Assembly (NCBI RefSeq): GCF_046298265.1
Contig: NZ_JBKAHK010000005.1
Span: 62,001 to 126,000, forward strand
Length of the DNA stretch: 64,000 nt
Source: Gillisia xinjiangensis
GTDB taxonomy: Bacteria > Bacteroidota > Bacteroidia > Flavobacteriales > Flavobacteriaceae
Reading direction: 5' to 3'
The notes below the pieces were generated by a model. The model worked only from the letters and a program-made list of their open reading frames with translations. It was not told where the DNA came from and did not search any database. The position numbers and the translations under genes were made by a program. Positions 1 through 7,819 of this stretch are shown here, piece after piece; within the stretch, counting starts at the first letter, position 1; each line of letters starts with the position of its first letter.

Positions 1-549
1 CCGAAATAATTTTGTAGGTATTTTTCATTTTTTTTGGGTTTTGATTGGTTGCTTACTCTTTTGATTTTCAGCACGGCAAATTAGCCTGTCAGCTACTTTT
101 TATTTTATGTCGAGATTCACTTGCACATTTTCGACTTTGGATGGTCAATCCTTTCATGACGCTATTATAAATTTTAAGATGTAACAAATATTTTTATATC
201 AATATTTACCTCATTTTTAAAATAAAAATAAAGTTTAAATAGTAATTTCACTTGTAAATCTATTAAAATTTAGTTAAACCATTACAGGAAAGTTGATTAT
301 TTATGTGCTTTTTATAGGATTTACTAGCAATATTGCAGACAAATAGTTCAAAACTTAGATTTTTTTATTGAATTTTATTCTGATTGTTTGGAAAATGATA
401 AGATGTTCAGAAAATAAAAAAATCCCATCAGGTAGCCAGATCCCTTTTCAAAGGTGAATCCTAATAAAAAAAGAGATTGAAAAATTTTGTAGCTCTAAGC
501 ATATTCCGAAAATATTCGCTCCTGAAGAAATGTATATTCTGGAACGTTT
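1..549. other. gene-free AT-rich stretch at the window start
   Basis: No convincing gene is visible. The stretch is very AT-rich and lies downstream of the racemase gene, which ends at 550 on the minus strand. A 26-codon ATG frame starts at 107 on the plus strand but has no supporting feature. I see no clear terminator or tRNA here; a feature entering from outside the window cannot be excluded. Confidence 0.5.
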
Positions 550-1233
550 TTAATTTCCAAGAATAAAATCGGCGGCCATTTGAGCGTGTAGTGTTGTGGT
601 GGCAATCATTGGTAAATCAAAATCATGTTCGCTTAAGAGCATAGGAAGTTCTGTACAGCCTAAAATAATACCTTCGGCGCCTTTTTCCCGCAACTTTTGC
701 ATTTGTTTTATAAAGAAAATCTTAGCTTCCGTGCTGAAGATTCCCTGGGTGAGTTCATTGGAAACAAAATGGTGGCATTTATCAATATATTCGTCAACCG
801 GAATTAAAGTGTCGATATCATATTTTTCAGAAAGATGAGAAGAAATAAAATTACCTTTCATAGTTGGCCGGTTTCCCAATAACCCCAGTGTTTTCAATTC
901 TTTTTTGGAAGCTTCCTTCCCTATTGCGTCTGCAATGTGAAGTATGGGAATATCTATTTCGGGTTGAACAAAGGGGAAAACCATATGAGGTGTATTTGCG
1001 CAGATAACTATAGCTTCGGCACCGGCCTCCTGAAGTGTCCTGGCAACTTCAAGATATTTATTATTGATCTTTTCCTTGTTTTGTTCCCGCATAAGTTCAA
1101 TGTTCAAACTGTAAAGGATTAGCTCTGGGTTAGCCTGAGCTCCTATTTTTTCCCCTACCAACTCATTGATCAAACGATAATAAACTATCGTAGAGTGCCA
1201 GGATGTTCCGCCTATTAATCCTATTTTTCTCAT
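550..1233 (-). CDS. aspartate/glutamate racemase family protein
   Basis: A 227-residue protein of the Asp/Glu racemase family, cofactor-independent enzymes that invert an amino acid with two cysteines. Both catalytic motifs are visible: the first Cys in VICANTPHM (around residue 78) and the second in LGCTELPML (around residue 193). The N-terminus KIGLIGGTSWHST is the usual glycine-rich start. The length fits the YgeA/aspartate racemase group. It stands alone, followed on the same strand by non-coding DNA. The exact substrate (aspartate, glutamate or a broader range) cannot be told from sequence. Confidence 0.9.
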   Translation of the reverse strand: MRKIGLIGGTSWHSTIVYYRLINELVGEKIGAQANPELILYSLNIELMREQNKEKINNKYLEVARTLQEAGAEAIVICANTPHMVFPFVQPEIDIPILHIADAIGKEASKKELKTLGLLGNRPTMKGNFISSHLSEKYDIDTLIPVDEYIDKCHHFVSNELTQGIFSTEAKIFFIKQMQKLREKGAEGIILGCTELPMLLSEHDFDLPMIATTTLHAQMAADFILGN

Positions 1234-1367
1234 TTTAATGATTTTAAGTAAAGAGTTGTCTTTATTTAAAGAAACAGTCTTAGTTATTGAATTGATTATA
1301 TTTTCTTTTATATATTTTTCAGAAGCATTTATACATCTTAAGAGCGAAGTTTGTGAATTAACAGGAT

Positions 1368-2519
1368 TTAAAAATTTTTAAAGAACCAATATTTTTCAGC
1401 CCACCATTTAGACCAGTGCCCTAAATGTTGAGGATCTTTCATTTTTGAATCGGGCCCGGAGGGATCGTATAAATGAACTTCGGCCTGACTTGCCAATCCT
1501 TTTCCATATTCAATAAAATACTCACCTTCACCGGTAAAGGTTTGATCCGGGACTTTATGATCCATTTTACGACCTATATTGTGTGCCACGATCTCTGCCT
1601 GATGCCGTGCGAATACTCCAATTTTTGGAAGGGAAATTCCTGTATCCAGTGGAATGTCGGTAATATCACCAATAGCATAGACATCTGGAAAATTGGTTTC
1701 CATGGTATTCCTGTTTACATCTACCCAGCCGGATTCTCCTGCCAAAGGACTATTTCTGATTACAGCCGGACTTCGATGAGTGGGAGTGAAGGCCAAAAGA
1801 TCATACTCATAGCTGTTATTATTACTGAACTTCAGCGTATTTTCTGTAACGGAAGTCACCTGATGATCCGGGAAATAATGGATTCCTTTTCCTTTGAGTA
1901 ATGCCTGTAGTTCCTCTGACATTTCTTTTCCGGCAAATTCCATAGGTCCTTTTTCCGGAGTATAGATTGAAACTTCGGTATTCTTGCTCAAATCGTGACG
2001 GCGAACATAATCTTCTATCAACATTGCTGCTTCATAAGGTGCTGCCGGACTTTTAAAGGGGAGGGAAGAAACCAGGATGGCAATTTTTCCGCCGGAAAAA
2101 TTCTCCAGTTTTTTATTGAATTGTGTCGCACCTTCAAGAGTGAAAAAATTATAACCGAATTTGTCCAGATTATGGTCTATAACTTGCTCTACACCAAGAG
2201 AAACAACCATATAATCCCCTTTATATTCTTTTCCGTTGACTTTTACCGAGATGTTTTTTGGATCTACTTCCTCAATTTCTCCGTTGATTACTTCCAGTCC
2301 GGCAGCATTCAGTTTCTTAATATTTTCATATAGCTGTTTTGGCTTTCTGTCGCCCACCATTAACCATGGCAGGGAAGGGGAAAAAACACTTTTTTCTTCC
2401 TTCTCAAATACAAGTATCTTAACAAGGGTAATATCTTCTTCATTTCCACTGTACCGGCTTATTTCTCTTGCGGTTATAATACCACCTGTTCCGGCGCCTA
2501 AGATTAAGATTGTTTTCAT
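1368..2519 (-). CDS. SQR-like FAD-dependent oxidoreductase lacking all cysteines
   Basis: A 383-residue flavoprotein of the sulfide:quinone oxidoreductase / NADH dehydrogenase-like family. The N-terminal Rossmann motif ILGAGTGGI binds FAD, and VYAIGDITDIP near residue 290 is the second FAD motif. The C-terminus (WSKWWAEKYWFFKNF) is the amphipathic type that attaches SQR to the membrane. The protein contains no cysteine at all. Ser157 in FKSPAAP stands where the true SQR at 56868-58097 has Cys160 (IKCPVAP), and Tyr in EYFIEYG stands where that protein has Cys332 (NCFIETG). Sulfide oxidation by the Cys-persulfide mechanism is therefore unlikely. It sits downstream of an ArsR regulator, with a micro-ORF in the leader. 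A quinone reductase using another donor is possible. Confidence 0.8.
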   Translation of the reverse strand: MKTILILGAGTGGIITAREISRYSGNEEDITLVKILVFEKEEKSVFSPSLPWLMVGDRKPKQLYENIKKLNAAGLEVINGEIEEVDPKNISVKVNGKEYKGDYMVVSLGVEQVIDHNLDKFGYNFFTLEGATQFNKKLENFSGGKIAILVSSLPFKSPAAPYEAAMLIEDYVRRHDLSKNTEVSIYTPEKGPMEFAGKEMSEELQALLKGKGIHYFPDHQVTSVTENTLKFSNNNSYEYDLLAFTPTHRSPAVIRNSPLAGESGWVDVNRNTMETNFPDVYAIGDITDIPLDTGISLPKIGVFARHQAEIVAHNIGRKMDHKVPDQTFTGEGEYFIEYGKGLASQAEVHLYDPSGPDSKMKDPQHLGHWSKWWAEKYWFFKNF

Positions 2520-2528
2520 ATCCAGATA

Positions 2529-2547
2529 TTTATTGTTTTCTATTGGT
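2529..2547 (-). promoter_or_regulatory. conserved A-rich leader box before the SQR-like gene
   Basis: On the minus strand this reads ACCAATAGAAAACAATAAA. It ends 9 nt before the start codon at 2519. The leader of the TonB receptor (62863-62882) has the same box with one extra A and one substitution, also exactly 9 nt before its start codon. It may be a translation enhancer of the A-rich Bacteroidota type or part of a regulatory leader shared by both genes. Confidence 0.55.
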
Positions 2548-2567
2548 TATATGTAATTTACATTTCT

Positions 2568-2603
2568 TCACTGATGCTTGCTTCGAGTTTCTGTTATGCT
2601 CAT
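2568..2603 (-). CDS. 11-residue leader micro-ORF, MSITET family (copy A)
   Basis: An 11-codon frame reads MSITETRSKHQ and stops with TGA, 48 nt before the start of the SQR-like gene. A second micro-ORF of identical length, MSITETQYKHR, lies in the leader of the TonB receptor (62917-62952). Eight of 11 residues match. Thr6 (ACT/ACG), Lys9 (AAG/AAA) and His10 (CAT/CAC) differ only at synonymous third positions, and the similarity begins exactly at the ATG, which points to selection on the peptide. Between stop codon and gene lies a 13-nt palindrome (2551-2563). I do not recognise the peptide; a leader-peptide control role is an inference. Confidence 0.6.
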   Translation of the reverse strand: MSITETRSKHQ

Positions 2604-2609
2604 TATATT

Positions 2610-2627
2610 GAATATTTAATGATATTC
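2610..2627. promoter_or_regulatory. inverted repeat, possible ArsR operator
   Basis: GAATAT-N6-ATATTC, a perfect 6+6 inverted repeat between the ArsR gene stop and the micro-ORF in front of the SQR-like gene. ArsR-family proteins bind short AT-rich inverted repeats, so it could be the target of the neighbouring regulator. In such AT-rich DNA a palindrome of this size can also arise by chance. Confidence 0.25.
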
Positions 2628-2676
2628 TATAATTCTATTTGACAAAAAGTTTCATGTATTACTTAATTGGCATAAC

Positions 2677-3000
2677 TCATGATTTGACTTTATTAAATAG
2701 TTTCTGTTGTTCCTGCAAATTTTCAATTAGTACCTCGCGCATTAACTCACAGGCCTGAGACACCTTGCTTGAACTAAGAGAAAAGTGACTGCATTGCCCA
2801 TCCCGTCTTACCTTAAGCATCCCTTTCTTGGTCATAACTTTTAAATGTTGGGAGAGATTGGATTTAAGTCCGCCTGTAACTTCAATAATTTCGGCGAAGC
2901 AATATTCCCTTTCCTTAAGCAAATGGAGAACCTCCATTCTTAAAGGGTGTGCAAGTGCTTTGCATGCTTCTGCCTGCAATTCGAATTTCTTTTTATCCAT
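2677..3000 (-). CDS. ArsR-family transcriptional regulator, thiol-sensor candidate
   Basis: A 107-residue winged-helix repressor. The ArsR core is plain: KALAHPLRMEVLHLL, then the recognition helix region LKSNLSQHLKVMTKKGML and the wing (VRRDGQCSHFSL). Cysteines lie at residues 13, 34, 70 and 84. There is no CVC metal-binding motif in the recognition region. Spaced cysteines in an ArsR protein beside SQR-like and persulfide dioxygenase genes recall the SqrR/BigR persulfide sensors, but which pair would react is not shown by the sequence. It is divergent from the TauE gene and upstream of the SQR-like gene on the same strand, so it probably controls one or both. Confidence 0.85.
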   Translation of the reverse strand: MDKKKFELQAEACKALAHPLRMEVLHLLKEREYCFAEIIEVTGGLKSNLSQHLKVMTKKGMLKVRRDGQCSHFSLSSSKVSQACELMREVLIENLQEQQKLFNKVKS

Positions 3001-3233
3001 TGTTTATTTGTTTAAGAAAGATTAAACTAAAATCGATGGATGTTTTTTGATTTTTGTATTTCTGAATGTAATAAGACAAAGAAAAGATGAAAATGGCAGG
3101 GGATTTATGACTTTAATCATATATTCACAAATCAGATTATTTTTTTTATAATTTTTTTAATAGATGTATTAAATACCATAAACAACCAGATCAATTTAAA
3201 AATCGTATTTATTTATGGAAATTAACCTTCTAT

Positions 3234-3277
3234 GTAACTATTGTTACTGTGTTGGCTGCCTTAACCCGCTACTTTTG
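3234..3277 (+). promoter_or_regulatory. CRP/FNR-type class II promoter of the TauE gene (regulon site 1)
   Basis: The palindrome GTAAC-TATT-GTTAC lies at 3234-3247 and a perfect -7 element TACTTTTG at 3270-3277. The distance from palindrome centre to the first T of the -7 element is 29.5 bp, identical at all seven sites in this window. This puts the activator near -41.5. The start codon follows 25 nt after the -7 element. Confidence 0.75.
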
Positions 3278-3302
3278 CCAAAAAAATTATAATTATTATT
3301 AA

Positions 3303-4100
3303 ATGGAAGTAGTTGATATTTTAGGTTATATAGGCGCATTAATTATTGGGCTGGTTTTAGGTTTAATAGGTGGCGGTGGTTCTATACTCACGGTTCCCGT
3401 ATTGGTTTATTTATTGATGATAAACCCGGTAACTGCTACCGCATATTCACTTTTTATTGTGGGGACTACCTCTTTGGTAGGAGCGTTCAAAAATATGCAG
3501 AAAAAGCTGGTGGATTTTAAAACTGCTGCTGTTTTCTCCGTTCCTGCTTTTATAGCTGTTTACATAACCCGTATGTATATTGTGCCGGCAATTCCGGATC
3601 ATATTTTTACCCTGTTTGGTTTTGAAGTGACCAAAAACATAGGGATAATGTTGTTTTTTGCTATTGTAATGGTAGCTGCTTCCATTTCGATGATCCGGGA
3701 GAAAAAGAACAAGATTGAAACTGAAGAAAAAATAAAATTCAATTATCCTCTTATTATTATAGAAGGTGTAGTAGTGGGTATTTTAACAGGTATTGTGGGT
3801 GCAGGTGGTGGATTTCTAATTATTCCGGCACTGGTCCTCCTGGCTAAACTGCCAATGAAAAAAGCGGTGGCTACTTCGCTTTTAATAATTGCAATTAAAT
3901 CTTTGATTGGGTTTTTGGGGGATGTTCAAAATCTGGAAATAGACTGGGTGTTCTTATTGATCTTTACCACGCTTTCTGTAATAGGAATCTTTCTAGGTAT
4001 CTATCTTAATAAATTTATAGATGGTAAAAAGTTGAAAAGAGTTTTTGGTTGGTTTGTATTGGTAATGGGGATTTATATTATCTGGAAAGAACTTTACTAA
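3303..4100 (+). CDS. TauE/SafE family sulfite/sulfonate exporter
   Basis: A 265-residue integral membrane protein with about eight hydrophobic segments in two halves. Each half starts with the glycine-rich signature of the TauE/SafE family (LVLGLIGGGGSILTVP near residue 17; LTGIVGAGGGFLIIPALV near residue 160). Members export sulfite, sulfoacetate or related anions. In this setting it most likely exports sulfite made by the downstream persulfide dioxygenase. It has its own promoter with the shared palindrome, and another such promoter lies just behind its stop codon. Confidence 0.9.
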   Translation: MEVVDILGYIGALIIGLVLGLIGGGGSILTVPVLVYLLMINPVTATAYSLFIVGTTSLVGAFKNMQKKLVDFKTAAVFSVPAFIAVYITRMYIVPAIPDHIFTLFGFEVTKNIGIMLFFAIVMVAASISMIREKKNKIETEEKIKFNYPLIIIEGVVVGILTGIVGAGGGFLIIPALVLLAKLPMKKAVATSLLIIAIKSLIGFLGDVQNLEIDWVFLLIFTTLSVIGIFLGIYLNKFIDGKKLKRVFGWFVLVMGIYIIWKELY

Positions 4101-4113
4101 ATAAAATTCTACT

Positions 4114-4157
4114 GTAACTTTTGTTACTGTAGATAAGCCAGAAGCATAGTAATTTTG
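4114..4157 (+). promoter_or_regulatory. CRP/FNR-type class II promoter of the persulfide dioxygenase operon (site 2)
   Basis: The palindrome GTAAC-TTTT-GTTAC lies at 4114-4127 and a perfect -7 element TAATTTTG at 4150-4157, with the same 29.5-bp spacing as the other sites. It starts 13 bp after the TauE stop codon and leaves a 5' leader of roughly 110 nt before the start codon at 4277. Confidence 0.75.
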
Positions 4158-4276
4158 CAGCTGAAATTAATTAGTTCTGGACAAGTTCCTGAACTATGAA
4201 AAAGGAATAGATTTCCGGACTTTCGAAAAAAAATACCGGTGAAATTAAAATAAAATTAACTTTAAAATTAAAAAGT

Positions 4277-5671
4277 ATGTTTTTTCAACACGTATATGAT
4301 AAAACCCTGGCACAGGCAAGCTATGTAATAGGATGTCAAAAAACAGGAGAAGCTATTGTAATTGATGCAAAACGCGATATCGACACCTATTTGGATATTG
4401 CCAATCAAAACAATCTAAAAATCACCCATGTAACCGAGACTCATATTCATGCCGATTTCCTTGCAGGGACAAGGGAACTGGCTGCCGTAACCGGTGCCAA
4501 AATGTATCTTTCAGATGAAGGAGGTCCGGATTGGGGTTATGAATTTGACCACATCGGTCTTAAGGATGGTGATTCTATTAAAGTAGGAAATCTTTCTTTA
4601 GAAGTAATGCATACTCCAGGACACACTCCGGAAAGCATCAGTTTTCTTTTGACAGATAATCCTGCCACCAAAGAACCGGTGATGTTATTTACTGGGGATT
4701 TTGTATTTGTAGGTGATATAGGACGGCCGGATCTTTTGGAAAAGGCAGCGGGATTAAAGGGTACCCAGGATAAAGGGGCTGAGGATATGTATACCTCTAT
4801 AAAAAAATTCAGTGATTTACCTCCATATTTACAGGTATGGCCTGGGCACGGTGCCGGTTCTGCCTGCGGAAAATCTCTGGGTGCAGTACCAAGCACCACC
4901 GTTGGTTATGAAATGATCCGTAACTGGGCATTTCAATATCAGGATAATAAAAAAGGCTTTGTGGAATATTTACTGGAAGGACAGCCTGAGCCTCCTAAGT
5001 ATTTCGCGATGATGAAAAAACTGAATAAGGTAGATCGCCCTTTGCTTACTGAAGTTCCTAAGCATAAAAAACTATCTGTTTCAGAATTTAAATCTGCATA
5101 CAATAAAGGCATAAAAGTAATTGATGCAAGGGAAAAAGAAGAATTCGCGAAAGGACATCTTCCAAATACAATTCATATTCAGGGAAACAATTCCTTTGCA
5201 ACCTGGGCAGGATGGTTTTTAAACTACGAGGAGTCTTTTATCCTGATTGCTGCCGATGAACAAATGGAAGACCTCACCCGTAAATTGATGCGGATAGGAC
5301 TTGATAATATTCAGGGGTATATTTCAGATATTGATGCCTTCGGAATTCCTCTTGAGAAAACCGAGGTTATTGCTATAGATGAGTTTAAAACCTATTTGGA
5401 TAAGGAGGATGCTGAGGTGATCGATGTTCGTGGAGCTTCAGAATATAAAGAAGGCCATATCAAGGGTACTAAAAATATTTTTGTAGGTACTATACAAAAT
5501 CATATCGATGAAATTGATACCGATAAGCATGTTGTAATTCATTGCCAAAGTGGTGCCAGAGCTGCAATTGCTGAATCTATGTTAGCAAAACGCGGAGTTA
5601 AAGATGTGAAAGTTTATTACGGAGGAACCGAAGAATGGTTGGAGAAAGAAAATCTGGTTATTTCTGAATAA
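4277..5671 (+). CDS. persulfide dioxygenase-rhodanese fusion (MBL fold plus two rhodanese domains)
   Basis: A 464-residue cytoplasmic protein. Residues 1-250 form an ETHE1-like metallo-beta-lactamase domain. Expected iron ligands are His56 (THIHAD), His116 (HTPGHT) and Asp141 (FTGD). ETHE1-type enzymes oxidise glutathione or related persulfide to sulfite. Two rhodanese domains follow. The first (about 265-355) has AADEQ where the catalytic Cys loop should be and is presumably inactive. The second (about 365-462) keeps Cys423 in HCQSGARAA and could move sulfane sulfur. It leads an operon with a single-domain rhodanese and an HMA protein and probably receives persulfide from SQR chemistry. Confidence 0.92.
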   Translation: MFFQHVYDKTLAQASYVIGCQKTGEAIVIDAKRDIDTYLDIANQNNLKITHVTETHIHADFLAGTRELAAVTGAKMYLSDEGGPDWGYEFDHIGLKDGDSIKVGNLSLEVMHTPGHTPESISFLLTDNPATKEPVMLFTGDFVFVGDIGRPDLLEKAAGLKGTQDKGAEDMYTSIKKFSDLPPYLQVWPGHGAGSACGKSLGAVPSTTVGYEMIRNWAFQYQDNKKGFVEYLLEGQPEPPKYFAMMKKLNKVDRPLLTEVPKHKKLSVSEFKSAYNKGIKVIDAREKEEFAKGHLPNTIHIQGNNSFATWAGWFLNYEESFILIAADEQMEDLTRKLMRIGLDNIQGYISDIDAFGIPLEKTEVIAIDEFKTYLDKEDAEVIDVRGASEYKEGHIKGTKNIFVGTIQNHIDEIDTDKHVVIHCQSGARAAIAESMLAKRGVKDVKVYYGGTEEWLEKENLVISE

Positions 5672-5684
5672 TTATAAAAAATAC

Positions 5685-5711
5685 GGACTCCTGATAACTT
5701 ATCGGGAGTCC
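5685..5711. other. 12-bp stem hairpin between the persulfide dioxygenase and rhodanese genes
   Basis: GGACTCCTGATA and TATCGGGAGTCC pair around an ACT loop, with one G-U pair. No T-run follows on the plus strand, so it is more likely an mRNA-processing or partial-termination element than a full terminator. The rhodanese gene begins 20 nt later. Confidence 0.5.
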
Positions 5712-5731
5712 AATAACAAGAATAACTTTAT

Positions 5732-6043
5732 ATGAAGAATATAGCACAGGAGGAGTGGAGAAAATTATTGGCTGAAGATAAGGATGCGGTAATTATCGAT
5801 GTGAGAACCCGGGAAGAATTTGAGTCGGGATATCTTAAAAATGCTCAGCTTATAGATATTATGCAGCCACAATCCTTTATGGATGCGGTGAAAAAATTAG
5901 ATAAAAATAAAAATTATTATATGTATTGCCGAAGCGGGAACAGAAGCGGACAGTCTTGTCAGATTTTAGATTCCCAGGGATTTAAAAACACTTACAATCT
6001 TCAAGGTGGTATGCTGGAATGGAATGGAGAAATAGAGCGATAA
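5732..6043 (+). CDS. single-domain rhodanese sulfurtransferase
   Basis: A 103-residue cytoplasmic rhodanese domain. The CH2A-like motif IIDVRTREEFESGYL is near residue 20, and the active-site loop CRSGNRSGQ begins with catalytic Cys66. GlpE/PspE-type proteins of this size carry a persulfide on that Cys. It lies 60 nt behind the persulfide dioxygenase fusion, separated by a hairpin, so it is probably co-transcribed and passes sulfane sulfur to or from that enzyme. Confidence 0.92.
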   Translation: MKNIAQEEWRKLLAEDKDAVIIDVRTREEFESGYLKNAQLIDIMQPQSFMDAVKKLDKNKNYYMYCRSGNRSGQSCQILDSQGFKNTYNLQGGMLEWNGEIER

Positions 6044-6068
6044 AGAGTTTAATAAAATGATTGGTTGA

Positions 6069-6107
6069 AAATAAAGGGAGTCTTCGAAAGGAAGATTTCC
6101 TTTATTT
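6069..6107. other. hairpin between the rhodanese and HMA genes
   Basis: AAATAAAGG at 6069-6077 pairs with CCTTTATTT at 6099-6107, and GTCTTC pairs with GAAGAT inside. The T-rich 3' arm could give partial termination; the HMA gene starts 33 nt later. Confidence 0.4.
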
Positions 6108-6139
6108 GATTTAAAAATAATTTAGTTAAAATTTAACTA

Positions 6140-6403
6140 ATGAGAAAAAGCATTAAAATACAAAATCTTAAATGTGGTGGTTGCGCCAGTACAATTAAAA
6201 CCAAATTGGCAGAAATCACTAATATAGAAGAAATAGAAATTGATATCTCACAGTTACAGGTTGATTTCAGCTATACCGATGAGGCAAGTATTATTTTGGT
6301 GGAACAAAAACTAACTTCTATTGGATATCCACCTGTGGGAGCTAAGAATAACATGGTTAGCAAAGCAAAATCCATGATTAGTTGTGCTACCGGTAAACTT
6401 TGA
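6140..6403 (+). CDS. heavy-metal-associated (HMA) domain protein
   Basis: An 87-residue protein with one HMA fold. The metal-binding loop is LKCGGCAST (Cys12, Cys15), with a first strand KIQNL and a conserved IGYPPVG near residue 68. Such proteins bind Cu(I) or another soft metal. A stretch after the domain ends with one more Cys. It closes the persulfide dioxygenase operon, an unusual place for a metallochaperone. The CGGC pair could instead carry sulfur, but that is speculation. A strong terminator starts at its stop codon. Confidence 0.85.
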   Translation: MRKSIKIQNLKCGGCASTIKTKLAEITNIEEIEIDISQLQVDFSYTDEASIILVEQKLTSIGYPPVGAKNNMVSKAKSMISCATGKL

Positions 6404-6437
6404 CAGGTTAATTTTAAACTATTGACCTGTTTTTTTT
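6403..6437 (+). terminator. intrinsic terminator of the persulfide dioxygenase operon
   Basis: ACAGGTTAA pairs with TTGACCTGT (6403-6430) and is followed by eight T. It begins at the last base of the HMA gene. Confidence 0.8.
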
Positions 6438-6787
6438 AGTTTTTCTTAGGCTACCTGGCTTCATTGTTTAAAATATGTTTATTGGATAAACGAAAAAAGC
6501 AGCACTTTTTTTTAAAGTGGCTCCCTTTATTAAATTAGGTTTTAATGGCACTAATTACCGGATCCGGCGTTTGTTTTGGTTATAATTTAGTTGAATTGGA
6601 TCTTCAAAAAAAGATAAAAACAGTAAAGCTTACTATTAAAGCTATATCGTTATAGTGTAACAATTGTTACTAAGTATTTGAAATAAACTGAATACTTTAC
6701 GAAAAAAATGAAGGTTCTCTTTTGCACTCGAAATTTAAGTTTTACAAGAGGAATATTTCAGAAATTGTTATAATAAAAGGGATTTCA
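6438..6787. other. intergenic region before tsdA
   Basis: No gene is seen between the terminator and the cytochrome gene. The only clear element is the regulon promoter at 6657-6700. The leader between its predicted transcript start (about 6706) and the start codon is about 80 nt. Confidence 0.6.
6657..6700 (+). promoter_or_regulatory. CRP/FNR-type class II promoter of tsdA (site 3)
   Basis: The palindrome GTAAC-AATT-GTTAC lies at 6657-6670. At the fixed 29.5-bp spacing the -7 position reads TACTTTAC (6693-6700), four of the six fixed bases of TAnnTTTG. The weak -7 element fits a promoter that depends on its activator. Confidence 0.65.
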
Positions 6788-7819
6788 ATGGAGAGGTTTA
6801 AAAATTTTATCAAGTCGCTGTATTTTTTATTTGGGACGATTATTATTTTAGTAGTGGTACTTTTTTCCGTATTGCTCTATTTTAACTCTAATCCTACTTA
6901 TTTTTTGGCGGATAAGTCGGTTGATGAGTTTTGGACTCCAAAAGACATCGTAAATGATCCTTTAAGAAATTTCATCGACCCGGAAGTCCGGTACGGTTTT
7001 CTCCTGGTGTCGGAATCCCCATCTCAAATGGGTCCCCAGGCTCCCGATGCCTCTATGCGGTATGCCGGAAATAATTTGAAGTGTACGAACTGTCATCTAA
7101 AAAACGGAACTCAGGCCGGTTCGGGTTCCTGGGTAGGAGTTATAAACCGATTTCCACAATTTCGTGGCCGGAGCAATAAGATAGGAACTATAGAAGATAG
7201 GGTGAATGGATGTTTGGAGCGCAGTATGAATGGGAAAAAAATGCCGGTTGATTCAAAACCTATGAAAGCCATTGTAGCGTATATGGAGTGGCTTAGTGAA
7301 GATGTTCCTAAAGATAAAGAAGCGGAATACAAAGGATTTCCTTCCATAAAATTACCAAATGTAGCTGCAAATGTTACTACAGGAAAGGACATTTATAATA
7401 ACCAGTGTATGGTTTGTCATGGTGAAAACGGTGAGGGACAGCGCGCTGCAGATTTTGCGCAGGGATACTTATACCCACCTTTGTGGGGAGAAGATAGTTA
7501 TAACCACGGAGCGGGAATGCATAGGGTGGTCACTGCTGCGGAATTCATTAAAGGAAATATGCCATTTGGAGAAGCTACCTGGGATAATCCCAAATTATCC
7601 GACGAAGAAGCCTATCATGTAGCGGCTTATATCAATAGTTTTGATCGACCTTTAAAATCTATGCCAGAAAATGATTTCCCTGATAAAAAGCTCAAACCTG
7701 TTTCCACACCTTACGGCCCCTGGGAGGATAGCTTTTCTGCTGAACAGCATAAATATGGCCCGTTTCCTCCAATTATTGAATTTTATAAAAAGAAGTATAA
7801 CATTGCAAAAACCAAATAA
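6788..7819 (+). CDS. tsdA: diheme cytochrome c, TsdA-type thiosulfate dehydrogenase
   Basis: A 343-residue membrane-anchored cytochrome. One N-terminal hydrophobic segment (residues 15-33) is followed by two cytochrome c domains with CTNCH (99-103) and CMVCH (207-211). The region RVNGCLERSMNGKKMP, with Cys142, is the TsdA signature in which a Cys ligates heme 1. The stretch around YPPLWGEDSYNHGAGM is also typical. TsdA couples two thiosulfates to tetrathionate in the periplasm, or runs in reverse. I chose the ATG at 6788 over an upstream in-frame TTG at 6722, since it gives a normal signal anchor and lies behind the predicted promoter. It is transcribed alone or with the lipoprotein rhodanese that follows. 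Confidence 0.9.
   Translation: MERFKNFIKSLYFLFGTIIILVVVLFSVLLYFNSNPTYFLADKSVDEFWTPKDIVNDPLRNFIDPEVRYGFLLVSESPSQMGPQAPDASMRYAGNNLKCTNCHLKNGTQAGSGSWVGVINRFPQFRGRSNKIGTIEDRVNGCLERSMNGKKMPVDSKPMKAIVAYMEWLSEDVPKDKEAEYKGFPSIKLPNVAANVTTGKDIYNNQCMVCHGENGEGQRAADFAQGYLYPPLWGEDSYNHGAGMHRVVTAAEFIKGNMPFGEATWDNPKLSDEEAYHVAAYINSFDRPLKSMPENDFPDKKLKPVSTPYGPWEDSFSAEQHKYGPFPPIIEFYKKKYNIAKTK

Noticed and set aside
107..184. 26-codon frame near the window start
   Set aside because: Short, no promoter and no similarity within the window.
5685..5711. Hairpin as a full terminator after the persulfide dioxygenase gene
   Set aside because: No T-run follows and the rhodanese gene starts 20 nt later without a visible promoter of its own.
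6722..6787. TTG-initiated N-terminal extension of tsdA
   Set aside because: It would put 22 charged residues before the signal anchor; the ATG at 6788 gives a normal signal anchor.
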